From Mucilaginibacter sp. (GTDB lineage: Bacteria; Bacteroidota; Bacteroidia; Sphingobacteriales; Sphingobacteriaceae), in contig NZ_JAQBOD010000062.1 in NCBI RefSeq assembly GCF_028288205.1, positions 1 through 64,000 of the forward strand: a DNA stretch of 64,000 nucleotides. The letters are read 5' to 3'. The position numbers and the translations under genes were made by a program. Positions 36,540 to 45,193 of the stretch are shown one piece after another (position 1 is the first letter of the stretch; every line of letters begins with the position of its first letter). Under the pieces are notes generated by a model. That model was not told where the DNA came from. It saw only the letters and a program-made list of their open reading frames with translations, and did no database searches.

Positions 36540-36677
36540 AGTTGTTTTTTATCGTTAATGTGGCAAATATAGAAATTCTATACTAAGTGGGCATTCTAAA
36601 ATTGAAGTCTTTTAGAGAAAAGTATAATATTACTTTATGCTTTTTGCTTTCACCTTTCTGTTTTAATTAGTATAAAT

Positions 36678-37670
36678 TTGGCGCATAATAAAGCTGCTTT
36701 GAAAGAACAAAAAAAGATCATCCTTATTTCTCTTATTACAGGCATTATATTAATGCTGGCGAAGTTTGTTGCCTACATCTTAACTAACTCTAATTTTGTT
36801 TTAACAGATGCTGCCGAAAGTATTGTTAATGTAATTGCCAGTTCATTTGCTTTTTTTAGTATATATCTGGCATCGCAACCCAGAGACGAGAATCATCCTT
36901 ATGGGCATGGAAAGGTTGAATATTTTTCAGTTTTTATAGAAGGTTCATTAATACTTGTTGCTGGCACAGGCATAATCATTAAATCTGTTTATGGCATATT
37001 TTATCCAAATGCTATACATGATCTGTTAATTGGTGCTGTAATTATTGGTATAACCGGGGTTATCAATGGCGCATTAGGTTATTATATGATTAATAAAGGC
37101 AAAACGCTGCCATCAATAACCATTGAAGCTGATGGCAGGCACCTGATAACCGATATGGTTACCAGCAGTGGTTTAGTAGTTGGTTTATTATTAATACATT
37201 TTACTAAAATATTAGCGCTTGATAGTATATTATCTATACTGGTAGGCTCATACATTATATTTACAGGTTATAAACTGGTTCGCAGATCTGTTGGCGGGTT
37301 AATGGATGAGGCCGATTTTGATGTTGTTACCCGGGTAGTGCAAATTTTAAATGATAAACGGCGTGAAGAATGGATAGATGTTCATAATTTCCGGGCTCAA
37401 AAATATGGTAATGAATTGCATATTGATTGCCATTTAACGCTGCCTTATTATTTCGACCTTAACCGGGTACATGAAGAGGTGTCATTGGTTGATAAAATGA
37501 TAAACAATGAGGTTACCGAAACAGAGCTTTTTATCCATGCCGATCCATGCCTGCCAAATTGCTGCCATTATTGTAGCATGCCAAATTGCCCTGTAAGATT
37601 TGAACCTAAAACCGAGGATATAATATGGACCCTTGACAGGGTTATCCGTAATAAAAAGCATTTCGAATAA
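36678..37670 (+). CDS. Cation diffusion facilitator (CDF) family transporter with Cys-rich tail
   Basis: 330 residues: six hydrophobic helices, the CDF metal site in LTDAAESIVNVIASS and HPYGHGKVEYFSVFIEG, a second acidic site in EADGRHLITDMVTSSGL, and a cytoplasmic domain with HNFRAQKYGNELHIDCHLTL. It exports divalent metals (Zn, Fe, Co or Mn) against protons. The C-terminus is unusual: DPCLPNCCHYCSMPNC, five Cys plus His likely to bind metal. The start is uncertain: the TTG at 36678 overlaps a TAAATTTG -7 motif (36673-36680), so the TTG at 36699 or another downstream codon may be used. The stop overlaps the Nudix start by one base. Confidence 0.85.
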   Translation: MAHNKAALKEQKKIILISLITGIILMLAKFVAYILTNSNFVLTDAAESIVNVIASSFAFFSIYLASQPRDENHPYGHGKVEYFSVFIEGSLILVAGTGIIIKSVYGIFYPNAIHDLLIGAVIIGITGVINGALGYYMINKGKTLPSITIEADGRHLITDMVTSSGLVVGLLLIHFTKILALDSILSILVGSYIIFTGYKLVRRSVGGLMDEADFDVVTRVVQILNDKRREEWIDVHNFRAQKYGNELHIDCHLTLPYYFDLNRVHEEVSLVDKMINNEVTETELFIHADPCLPNCCHYCSMPNCPVRFEPKTEDIIWTLDRVIRNKKHFE

Positions 37671-38110
37671 TGTATCAGTTTAACGTACGTGTTTATGGCC
37701 TGTTAATTAATGATGACAGGGAAATACTGATAAGCGACGAACAGGAATATGGCATGCAATTTACCAAGTTTCCGGGTGGTGGCTTAGAGTATGGGGAAGG
37801 ATTGACGGACGGACTAAAGCGTGAATTTGTTGAGGAATGTGATGCAGATGTTGAAGTGCTTAGTCATTTTTATACAACTGATTTTTTTGTAAAATCAGCA
37901 TTTAACGATTCGCAAATAATAAGCGTGTATTACCTGGTTAAAAATACTTCGCCTTTAAATTTATCTATAAAAATAATCCCGTTTGATTTTGAAGGAGACG
38001 GGCCAGTATTACAAGCCTTCCGTTGGATCAAATTAGTTGATTTAAAAGCAGAAGATTTTACTTTCCCCATAGATCAATATGTTGCACAACTTTTAATTGA
38101 TAGTATATGA
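37670..38110 (+). CDS. Nudix hydrolase
   Basis: 146 residues with a complete Nudix box, GGLEYGEGLTDGLKREFVEE (GX5EX7REUXEEXGU, with Cys-Asp in place of the final Gly), around residues 37-57. Family members hydrolyse nucleoside diphosphates linked to another moiety, with Mg. The ATG overlaps the CDF stop and the stop overlaps the bioA ATG, so CDF-nudix-bioA are translationally coupled. The substrate is unknown. Confidence 0.92.
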   Translation: MYQFNVRVYGLLINDDREILISDEQEYGMQFTKFPGGGLEYGEGLTDGLKREFVEECDADVEVLSHFYTTDFFVKSAFNDSQIISVYYLVKNTSPLNLSIKIIPFDFEGDGPVLQAFRWIKLVDLKAEDFTFPIDQYVAQLLIDSI

Positions 38111-39372
38111 CTTTAGTTGAGCGCGACCTGAAAGTAATATGGCACCCTTACACCCAAATGAAAACCGCGTTGCCACCCATACCTATAGTAAGAGGAGAGG
38201 GCGCCTGTTTATATGATGAGGATGGTAAAAAGTATATTGACGCGGTATCATCCTGGTGGGTTAATATTCATGGACATTCACATCCTTATATCGCCCAAAA
38301 AGTTGCAGAGCAGTTAACTAAGTTAGAGCATGTAATATTTGCAGGCTTTACGCACCCTACAGCTGTCGAACTGGCTGAGCGGCTGCTGGAAATATTACCT
38401 GCTAACCAGCAAAAAGCATTTTACTCTGATAATGGTTCGACTGCTGTGGAGGTTGCTATAAAAATGTGCCTGCAATACTGGAACAATACCGGTAATAAAC
38501 GAACAAAAATGCTGGCGTTTAAAAACGCCTATCATGGCGATACATTTGGTGCAATGGCCGTAAGCGGCCGCAGCGCTTTTACTGCTGCTTTTGATTCGTT
38601 GTTGTTCGAAGTTGAATTTATCGATCTGCCCAATATTAACAACATACAAAGTCTCAAATCTCAAATCTCAAATCTCAAATCTGAATTAGCTTGTTTTATA
38701 TTCGAGCCATTGGTACAGGGATCTGGCGGGATGCTGATGTATGAAGCCCAATATTTAAATGAACTGATGGCACATTGCCATAAAGAAGGTGTGCTATTAA
38801 TTGCTGATGAAGTATTTACCGGTTTCGGCCGTACGGGTAAAGCTTTTGCCTGCGACCATGTTATGGAGCAGCCAGATATTATGTGCTTCTCAAAAGGCTT
38901 AACAGGCGGTACTATGGCTTTAGGCTTAACTACCTGTACACAGCAAATATTCGATGCTTTTTTATCTGATGATCGCTTAAAGACCTTATTTCACGGGCAC
39001 TCATTTACTGCTAACCCGGTGGCATGTTCGGCAGCGCTGGCAAGTTTAGATCTGTTTTTAGCTGAAGATACTAATAAGAATATACAAAGAATAATGGAAC
39101 TTCATGCTCAGTTTGCTTTGAACATTAAATATCATCCAAAAATAAAAGAGGTAAGGCAAACCGGTACCATTATAGCAATGGAATGGGAAACGGGGGGTAA
39201 TACATCCTATTTTAGTTCGTTACGCGATAAGCTGTATCAATATTTCCTGAATGCCGGAATTATTTTGCGCCCGCTTGGTAATATTATTTACATTTTACCC
39301 CCGTATTGCATTACCACCGAAGACTTGAGCTACATTTACAGCAAAATTGAGCAAGCACTTGAAGAGATATAG
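38107..39372 (+). CDS. bioA: Adenosylmethionine-8-amino-7-oxononanoate aminotransferase
   Basis: 421-residue class III aminotransferase: IWHPYTQMKTALPPIPIVRG and SSWWVNIHGHSHPYIAQKVA are typical of BioA (substrate-binding WWVN and HPYTQ). FYSDNGSTAVEVAIKMCLQY, FIFEPLVQGSGGM, ADEVFTGFGRTGKAFACDH and the PLP Lys in CFSKGLTGGTMALGLT follow. It makes 7,8-diaminononanoate in biotin synthesis with SAM as amino donor. No other bio genes are in the window. A heptanucleotide tandem repeat (38652-38682) encodes the linker SLKSQISNLKSE. Confidence 0.95.
   Translation: MTLVERDLKVIWHPYTQMKTALPPIPIVRGEGACLYDEDGKKYIDAVSSWWVNIHGHSHPYIAQKVAEQLTKLEHVIFAGFTHPTAVELAERLLEILPANQQKAFYSDNGSTAVEVAIKMCLQYWNNTGNKRTKMLAFKNAYHGDTFGAMAVSGRSAFTAAFDSLLFEVEFIDLPNINNIQSLKSQISNLKSELACFIFEPLVQGSGGMLMYEAQYLNELMAHCHKEGVLLIADEVFTGFGRTGKAFACDHVMEQPDIMCFSKGLTGGTMALGLTTCTQQIFDAFLSDDRLKTLFHGHSFTANPVACSAALASLDLFLAEDTNKNIQRIMELHAQFALNIKYHPKIKEVRQTGTIIAMEWETGGNTSYFSSLRDKLYQYFLNAGIILRPLGNIIYILPPYCITTEDLSYIYSKIEQALEEI
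38652..38682 (+). repeat. Heptanucleotide tandem repeat inside bioA
   Basis: Four perfect copies of TCTCAAA plus a partial TCT. As 7 is not a multiple of 3, gain or loss of a unit would shift the bioA frame. Confidence 0.9.
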
Positions 39373-39374
39373 CG

Positions 39375-39630
39375 ACGATTATTCACCCCGCGCACTTTGT
39401 GCGTGACCCCTCTTTTTGCCTTTGGCGGAAAGAGAGTTGGAAGTTTTTTAAATAACCCTCTTTCCGGCTTGCCGAAGAGAGGGTGGTCAAGCGAAGCGAT
39501 GACCGGGTGAGTAGACGCGTTAAGGATTGCAGCGGATACCAGCCTGTGGCTAAGGCCTTGTGCAGTATGAGCGGAAAGCCTGACCCGGAGGGAAACGTTA
39601 ATATAATATCCCTGCAGAGGGTGTGAATTT
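39375..39630. repeat. Dispersed intergenic repeat-like segment
   Basis: GC-richer than its surroundings, with internal inverted pieces: CCCTCTTT (39458-39465) / GAAAGAGA-like blocks, CCGGCTTGCCGAAGAGAGGG, GGTCAAGCGAAGCGATGACC, and a closing AGAGGGTGTGAA. Text like this recurs between genes in Sphingobacteriaceae from general familiarity. No coding capacity is believed. It separates bioA from the ferritin-like gene. Confidence 0.5.
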
Positions 39631-39648
39631 TTGAATAATAATTTAACT

Positions 39649-40257
39649 ATGAATCTGAACAACATACTACCCGCTATAATAGCTGATAATGAATTGCATG
39701 CACGCTGGTTAAATACCTTGTCATTAATGGAAAATACTGGCGCGCGAAAAATATCAGCCAGCGAAGACCCGGTTACTGTTACCTATATTATATTAAAGCA
39801 TGCTGCTGAAGAGCACCGTCATGCGTTCTACCTAAAAAAACAAATTGAAAAAACAGGAACAGATTATTGCCCCACTTATGCTGATGAATATTTAGTAGCA
39901 TCAGCATATAGCAAGTACTATTTAAATATGCTGGATGTGGAAGTATGCCGCTACCTTAAAAAAAACCTGCACCTGGCAGGTAAGGAACTGCGTTTTGCTG
40001 CCTATTTGCTGGTTACCTATGCCATTGAAGTACGCGCCGATGAGCTTTACCCTATATACCAAGACGCGCTTGATAATGCCGGCAGTAAAATAAATGTAAA
40101 GTCGATTATTTTAGAGGAGGAAGGGCACCTGGAAGAAATGGTAAATCAGCTCCAAAAATTCTCTCCGCAATGGCAACTACATGCTGATAAAGCCGTGGAA
40201 ATGGAAACGCGCCTGTTTAATGATTGGGTTGTTGCGTTGAGTAAGGAAGTTAATTAG
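39649..40257 (+). CDS. Ferritin-like helical protein, unknown function
   Basis: The start is ATG 39649 (a TTG at 39631 is less likely). 202 residues, almost all helical. Possible di-iron ligands: ILKHAAEEHRHAFYLKKQ (ExxH type), an acidic helix YAIEVRADELYPIYQDA, and ILEEEGHLEEMVNQL (ExxH). Spacing of these resembles a four-helix ferritin/rubrerythrin-like bundle. I recognise no named family. It follows bioA after a repeat and may be transcribed separately. A perfect TTACAAAGTTTT palindrome follows at 40271-40296. Confidence 0.55.
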   Translation: MNLNNILPAIIADNELHARWLNTLSLMENTGARKISASEDPVTVTYIILKHAAEEHRHAFYLKKQIEKTGTDYCPTYADEYLVASAYSKYYLNMLDVEVCRYLKKNLHLAGKELRFAAYLLVTYAIEVRADELYPIYQDALDNAGSKINVKSIILEEEGHLEEMVNQLQKFSPQWQLHADKAVEMETRLFNDWVVALSKEVN

Positions 40258-40270
40258 AATAGATTTAGAC

Positions 40271-40296
40271 TTACAAAGTTTTTTAAAACTTTGTAA
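40271..40296. terminator. Palindromic hairpin between convergent genes
   Basis: Perfect 12-bp arms TTACAAAGTTTT / AAAACTTTGTAA separated by 2 bases, 14 bases after the ferritin-like stop and before the convergent LtaS-like gene end. Confidence 0.6.
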
Positions 40297-40337
40297 ATGT
40301 TCCAAGTGTATTCACCTATCCCAGGAGCACTTTGATG

Positions 40338-42206
40338 CTAATAAGCCAGATACTCTGTAAATATCTGTTGCATAAATGCCTTGCCGTGTAGCAGGGCATT
40401 GTCGGTTGCTGCTTTACTGGCATTCTTGTTTTTAGTGTATATCATCCTTTGGCCCGAGCTATCATAAGATACCGCTTGCTCTGGCAGCATAAAACCAAAG
40501 CCATTGTCCCAATCAAAAAAAGAAAATGCCGGGGCATACGGATTCAATAAATTTTTAGACCATTTAAATTTTTGCTGTGACAAATTAAGCTGGGCCAGCA
40601 AGGTTGCTGCAATATCTGTCTGGTTACCCAATTTGGTGATGGTAGTACCGCGATATTCGGGTTTTATAGCATCGCCAAAAAACAATAAAGGAATATGATA
40701 TTTAGCCGGATCAAATGCCGCAGATGTTTTTTTAGGTAGACGGTGCCCATGATCGGCCACTAAAATAAACAGCGTATTTTTATACCAGGCGTGCTTTTTG
40801 GCATCTTCAAAATAAGCGTTCAGGCATGAATCTGTAAACCAGGTTGTACTTCTAAACTGGTCTGCTATGTCTTTGCCTTTAAAATGCGGTGGCACCGGTA
40901 ATACAAATGGCTCATGGTTAGTTAACGTTTGTATGAGCGAAAAGAACGGCTTGTTTTGCTTGCTTAGATATTCCACATGTTTGGCAAAAAGAATATTATC
41001 ATGCGCCCCCCAGGTGGAGCCAACCTCGCTTTTAGGTATTATGTGTTCATCGGTTATATGATCTGTTTTATGATCGGCCATATAATTATCAAAATCCATG
41101 TACTCACTTGTTCCACCATAAAAATAAGAGGTAGTATAGCCGTTATCTTTAAACTCGGTTAATAATGATGGTAATTTTTTCTGCTTATTTGTATCAACAA
41201 CAATTGTACGTATAGCTTGCGATGGGAACCCACTTAAAATAGCAATTATACCTTTATCGGTACGGTCGCCGGCAGAATAAATGTTATTGAACAGGATACC
41301 ATTTTTAATAAACTTTTCAAAATTAGGCGCATCACCCTTTTCACCGCCTAATGATTGTATAACATCAGCCGTAAAACTTTCTAATTGGATGATAACTACA
41401 TTAGGTTTATCGGTATTTAATACATGTATGGTAGTATCTTTTTTAACTTTGAAAGTTTCATCCACTATATTTTTTGCCTGTGCTGTAGGTAAAAAACAAT
41501 AGGGATTATATGGGTGGCGCAGATTTTCAAATACGTTATTGGCCAGGTTCCATTCGGTATTTTGTGCTGCTATATCTAATATTTGATTATCAGAAAAGTA
41601 GCCCGCGCTTTGGTCTATCGGGTCAGGAGATAAGGTGCCCCGAAGTATTATAAGGTTAATTCCAATCAACAAAACCGAATAGATTATTTTGTTCTGTTTG
41701 GTCTCGGCAGGCTTTTTAAAAGAATAATCAATAATAAAATTTGATAATATAATACCGATGATCAATAAAGTCAATCCAATGATTAAATGCAATGCAACAG
41801 GCGAGGAGGCCGTTGATGACATAGATTCTGCCGGAGAGTTATAAAGTGTATCAAATGCCCTGAAACTAACTTTTGATCCCCATTCTGTAAACAGGCCCAA
41901 ATCAACAATACAGATCAGGCTTATGCAAAACAAACAGAACCAGGTGTAAGCCTTTAACCAGATAGTTTTAAAAAGTTTTTTGCTTGTAAACCAGTTAATT
42001 ATAAATACCAATAAGGGGATCAGTGCAATATAAGCCGTTGCAGATGCATCCATCCGGATGCCGTATAAAAAGGTCTTTACTATATCGCCCACGGTAACGC
42101 CATGGAACTTATAGCTGAAGTATATTTCAAATGTGGCTCTTGTTATTGCAAAGAACAACAACCAAAAAATAAAAAATCTTATAAAACTAAAAAGGCTTCT
42201 TAACAT
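40338..42206 (-). CDS. LtaS-family sulfatase-fold phosphoglycerol transferase
   Basis: 622 residues. Five N-terminal membrane helices are followed by an extracytoplasmic sulfatase-type domain: VVIIQLESFTADVIQSLGGE (metal-binding Glu), NNIYSAGDRTDKGIIAILSG (nucleophile Thr in DRTDKG), TSYFYGGTSEYMDFDNYMA, DNILFAKHVEYLSKQNKPFF and LVADHGHR (metal Asp-His). The family transfers phosphoglycerol or related head groups to polymers or glycans; in Gram-negatives it decorates surface glycans. Its promoter and start codon are enclosed in an inverted repeat. Confidence 0.85.
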   Translation of the reverse strand: MLRSLFSFIRFFIFWLLFFAITRATFEIYFSYKFHGVTVGDIVKTFLYGIRMDASATAYIALIPLLVFIINWFTSKKLFKTIWLKAYTWFCLFCISLICIVDLGLFTEWGSKVSFRAFDTLYNSPAESMSSTASSPVALHLIIGLTLLIIGIILSNFIIDYSFKKPAETKQNKIIYSVLLIGINLIILRGTLSPDPIDQSAGYFSDNQILDIAAQNTEWNLANNVFENLRHPYNPYCFLPTAQAKNIVDETFKVKKDTTIHVLNTDKPNVVIIQLESFTADVIQSLGGEKGDAPNFEKFIKNGILFNNIYSAGDRTDKGIIAILSGFPSQAIRTIVVDTNKQKKLPSLLTEFKDNGYTTSYFYGGTSEYMDFDNYMADHKTDHITDEHIIPKSEVGSTWGAHDNILFAKHVEYLSKQNKPFFSLIQTLTNHEPFVLPVPPHFKGKDIADQFRSTTWFTDSCLNAYFEDAKKHAWYKNTLFILVADHGHRLPKKTSAAFDPAKYHIPLLFFGDAIKPEYRGTTITKLGNQTDIAATLLAQLNLSQQKFKWSKNLLNPYAPAFSFFDWDNGFGFMLPEQAVSYDSSGQRMIYTKNKNASKAATDNALLHGKAFMQQIFTEYLAY

Positions 42207-42252
42207 CGGAGGGCAAAAGTAAATTATTTTACCATAAGGTTAAGAAGCCTTT
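42191..42252 (-). promoter_or_regulatory. Inverted repeat enclosing the LtaS-like promoter and start codon
   Basis: Arms AAAGGCTTCTTAAC (42191-42204) and GTTAAGAAGCCTTT (42239-42252), 14 bp perfect. Within the 34-base loop lies a minus-strand TACTTTTG (42214-42221), a -7 element, and the ATG at 42206. On the minus strand the second arm is followed by T5, so the same structure could terminate transcripts arriving from the DUF4412-like gene. Confidence 0.6.
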
Positions 42253-42274
42253 AAAAAAATGTTATGCGGTTGAC

Positions 42275-42913
42275 TTATCGGCCACCCATTGCTTTAAGAT
42301 CGTCAAGTGATATTTTTTCAAAACCTGCAATTCCAAATGTCCCTACAGGAGGTTTGGTATCACTTATTGATTTTAAGGTAACATCAACAGACTGCCCTTG
42401 TTGTGTAGTGGTAAATTGTACAGGGAACCCGCCTGCATCTGCAAAAGCTTTTGTTAAACTATTTACCGGCGCAGTTATATCTTTAGTTACCCATGCAGTA
42501 GAAGTGCTACCGCTTTTAGAATCTTTTACGGTAACTTTTTTACAGTTAAAACCGTTTATCTGTTTTGTTTCGGTGCCTGCAGTAAAGGTGAACTTTGGTG
42601 CAGCAGCTGCAAACTGATCTATTTCATCGGGAGTTAAAACCGCGGCCTTTTTTATTGACGCTACCGGAACGTCAATTAAAAAGGCAAAGTAAGTACCCTT
42701 ACTGTTGCTAAGCAATTTTATAGTTGCTGGGCCTTGCACGGTTACGGCTGCGCTTGAATCAGCAGTAAAATATATTTTAGATTCTCCATCACCCGCAGCT
42801 GTTGTTAAACCATAAATAGCGATACCTTGTGTATAAATTTTTTGCGCGCTGGCGCTAAATGCAATAGCTGTAAATGCCAGGCCTAATGCAATTTTAGAAA
42901 AGTTAATATTCAT
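42275..42913 (-). CDS. Exported DUF4412/GLPGLI-like hypothetical protein
   Basis: Started at ATG 42913, which opens a signal peptide (MNINFSKIALGLAFTAIAFS, cleavage after ASAQ); an upstream ATG at 42958 would add 15 hydrophilic residues. 212 residues. The pattern KIYFTADSSAAVTVQGPATI, KQINGFNCKKVTVKDSKSGS and TAWVTKDITAPVNSL resembles DUF4412-type periplasmic beta proteins. Function unknown. Confidence 0.6.
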   Translation of the reverse strand: MNINFSKIALGLAFTAIAFSASAQKIYTQGIAIYGLTTAAGDGESKIYFTADSSAAVTVQGPATIKLLSNSKGTYFAFLIDVPVASIKKAAVLTPDEIDQFAAAAPKFTFTAGTETKQINGFNCKKVTVKDSKSGSTSTAWVTKDITAPVNSLTKAFADAGGFPVQFTTTQQGQSVDVTLKSISDTKPPVGTFGIAGFEKISLDDLKAMGGR

Positions 42914-42983
42914 GTTAGTGGGTTTATAAGCACAATTTACTTGTTTATCGTTTATCAAGCAAACTTTCGCTTTATATATTTTT

Positions 42984-45089
42984 TTAATTAGATGATATAA
43001 TTAACGAATTGTTACGCTTTATTGTTTGATATTTTATCTGCAATAATTTGGCTTGCGTTTCTAAATCATTAACCAGTTTATTGGTATTGCTGCCATCTAT
43101 AACCAACATGGCGTAATCATAGTTTTTATTAAGCTCATTTACAGTTGTATGCGGGTTATCGGTTATATATAGATAGTCTACCTTTAATTTATGAACCAGT
43201 TGCTTACTTTGCAAATCCTTATTAAATAGTAATACTTTTTTATTTTTGAATTGAATAAGGTTATTGTTTTTTATTAAAAAAGCGGTATTAATATTTTGCT
43301 TCAAATTATATAAGGCGGTATCGGCTATTTTACAGCTATCAAGGTAGGGTTGTATAGTGTATTGGTAATTCTTATCATCAGCTTTAATATCTGATAATAT
43401 AACGGCTTTATCGCCTGCTTTAAATACCAGCCCCTGGTGTTTCTTTAGATTTAAAAACGTGATACTGTCTGACCGTAAAGCATTAATGCGCTTTGTGCTA
43501 ATACTTACTCCTAATAAAAGCACAAGCAATAAGCTTACTCTTAACAGCCATGTCTTTCTGTCAAACAAAAAATAAAAAAGGCAAATAATAATTATATAGG
43601 CCAGTATATATTCGGCCGTAGTTAACCATATTTTACCAATACTTGCAAATGGCGAGTATTCTATTAATGCCAATACCTTATTCATTATCAAAATTGATTT
43701 TTCCAGCACATAACCCAACCCAGCAGATACAAAAGGCAATTGAGGTATCAATAAATAAATAAAACCGGTGTACATAATGATCAATATGGGTACCGTTATA
43801 AATAAGTTGCTAATCAAAAAATAAACCGGGAACTGGTGGAAATAAAACGCGCTTAACGGAAAGGTTATCACCTGCGCGGCTATTGATACGGAGCATAGTG
43901 CCCATAATTTATCGGCCCATTTGTTTTTAAATGTAATTAATTTATAAACCAGCGGTTGGAATATGATGAGCCCTGCAACGGCCAGGTAGGAGAGCTGGAA
44001 GCCAACATCCGTAATAAAAAACGGATCATATAATAATAAGAAGAATGCAGATATGGCCAGTATGTTTAATGTATTAATATACCGGCTATAAGTATTGCCA
44101 ATAATAATTAATGATATCATTACCGCAGCCCTGCACACAGCTGGCGAAAAACCGGTAAGTAATGAATAATACCAGATAAGTGATATAATAATTAAAGCTT
44201 TAAATACTTTCCCATATCTATATCGCCCTAAAAAACCGAATGCCAGATTAAGCAATAAATAAATAATAGCCACATGCCCACCCGAAACCGAGAGTATATG
44301 TATAGTGCCGGTTTTTGAATAAGCTTGCAATATATCATTACTCAAATCGGCTTTGTAACCTAATATTAGGGTTGACGCAACGGCAATGGCCGAAGTATCG
44401 TGCATGTTTTGCTTGAATTTCTCAACCAGTCTTTGCCGCAGTCGTAAAGAATAAGCTACAATTGAATTGCCTGCATTCCTGTTCAAGACAATAAATTGTT
44501 TAGGATAAAGAAAAGCCTGATGGTAAATATTTTGGTTAGCTAAGTACCGCTTGTAATTAAACTCTGCCGGATTATAGGGTGGGTCAACTACATTATATCG
44601 GGACAGTATCAATAATTCATCACCATAATAAAGCTTGTTTGCCAAAGTGTCTTTTATGGCGATAAGCAGTGTACCGGTTGTATTGATTATTTTGCCATTA
44701 TTAATTTGTTGCTCAACAATTGAAGTAAACCGCACCAATCCGTTTTTTATAGTAGGTTCGTTGTTGATTTTTACGATAAGGTATTGAGCAGGTGTTTTGG
44801 AGAAATGTTGTTCATTGTTTAATTCATTGTAGCGGATAACGCTAACCCATCCGGTTAAAAATAAAATAAGGGTCATTATCGATCCACCAATCCATCTTAC
44901 TTTATACAACCCAAAGCGGGCATAATTAATGTTGAGTACGATAAAGATTAAGCTTAAAAACAGGAGGGCTATAGTTAGCCGGTTGAAGTAATGTAATGAA
45001 GATATAAAGGTCAACCCTGCAGTAATCCCTAATAAAAAAGGAATAATTAGAATTACAAATGGTATTTCGCCTTTATGATTTGCTATCAC
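42984..45089 (-). CDS. comEC: ComEC/Rec2-family DNA uptake channel protein
   Basis: 701 residues, start GTG at 45089. N-terminal membrane helices, an OB-like DUF4131 domain (KTPAQYLIVKINNEPTIKNG, YYGDELLILSRYNVVDPPYN, NPAEFNYKRYLANQ), and the Competence core SKTGTIHILSVSGGHVAIIY with FSPAVCRAAVMISLIIIG and DVGFQLSYLAVAGLIIF. The C-terminus has only a reduced domain with no metallo-beta-lactamase His motif, as often in Bacteroidota. It forms the inner-membrane channel for single-stranded DNA in natural transformation. Confidence 0.9.
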   Translation of the reverse strand: MIANHKGEIPFVILIIPFLLGITAGLTFISSLHYFNRLTIALLFLSLIFIVLNINYARFGLYKVRWIGGSIMTLILFLTGWVSVIRYNELNNEQHFSKTPAQYLIVKINNEPTIKNGLVRFTSIVEQQINNGKIINTTGTLLIAIKDTLANKLYYGDELLILSRYNVVDPPYNPAEFNYKRYLANQNIYHQAFLYPKQFIVLNRNAGNSIVAYSLRLRQRLVEKFKQNMHDTSAIAVASTLILGYKADLSNDILQAYSKTGTIHILSVSGGHVAIIYLLLNLAFGFLGRYRYGKVFKALIIISLIWYYSLLTGFSPAVCRAAVMISLIIIGNTYSRYINTLNILAISAFFLLLYDPFFITDVGFQLSYLAVAGLIIFQPLVYKLITFKNKWADKLWALCSVSIAAQVITFPLSAFYFHQFPVYFLISNLFITVPILIIMYTGFIYLLIPQLPFVSAGLGYVLEKSILIMNKVLALIEYSPFASIGKIWLTTAEYILAYIIIICLFYFLFDRKTWLLRVSLLLVLLLGVSISTKRINALRSDSITFLNLKKHQGLVFKAGDKAVILSDIKADDKNYQYTIQPYLDSCKIADTALYNLKQNINTAFLIKNNNLIQFKNKKVLLFNKDLQSKQLVHKLKVDYLYITDNPHTTVNELNKNYDYAMLVIDGSNTNKLVNDLETQAKLLQIKYQTIKRNNSLIISSN

Positions 45090-45092
45090 CGA

Positions 45093-45192
45093 CTGAACAC
45101 GATTTTTAGGATTTATAAAATTAGATTGTTATTATGATTATGATCGACTAATTTAATCAATATAATCCTTTAATCTTAAAAATCGTGTTCAG
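45093..45192. repeat. Long palindromic intergenic element between comEC and merR
   Basis: 16-bp perfect arms CTGAACACGATTTTTA (45093-45108) and TAAAAATCGTGTTCAG (45177-45192), with further complementarity in the AT-rich centre rich in ATTATGATTATGATC-like text. This is a form of intergenic repeat common in Bacteroidota, recognised from general familiarity. Confidence 0.75.
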
Positions 45193-45193
45193 A

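Noticed and set aside
36678..36680. TTG as the certain start of the CDF gene
   Set aside because: It overlaps a -7 promoter motif, so a transcript starting downstream would lack it. Kept only as the outer limit.
39336..39665. 109-codon minus-strand ORF over the bioA end and repeat
   Set aside because: It overlaps bioA and the dispersed repeat antisense, with no domain or initiation context.
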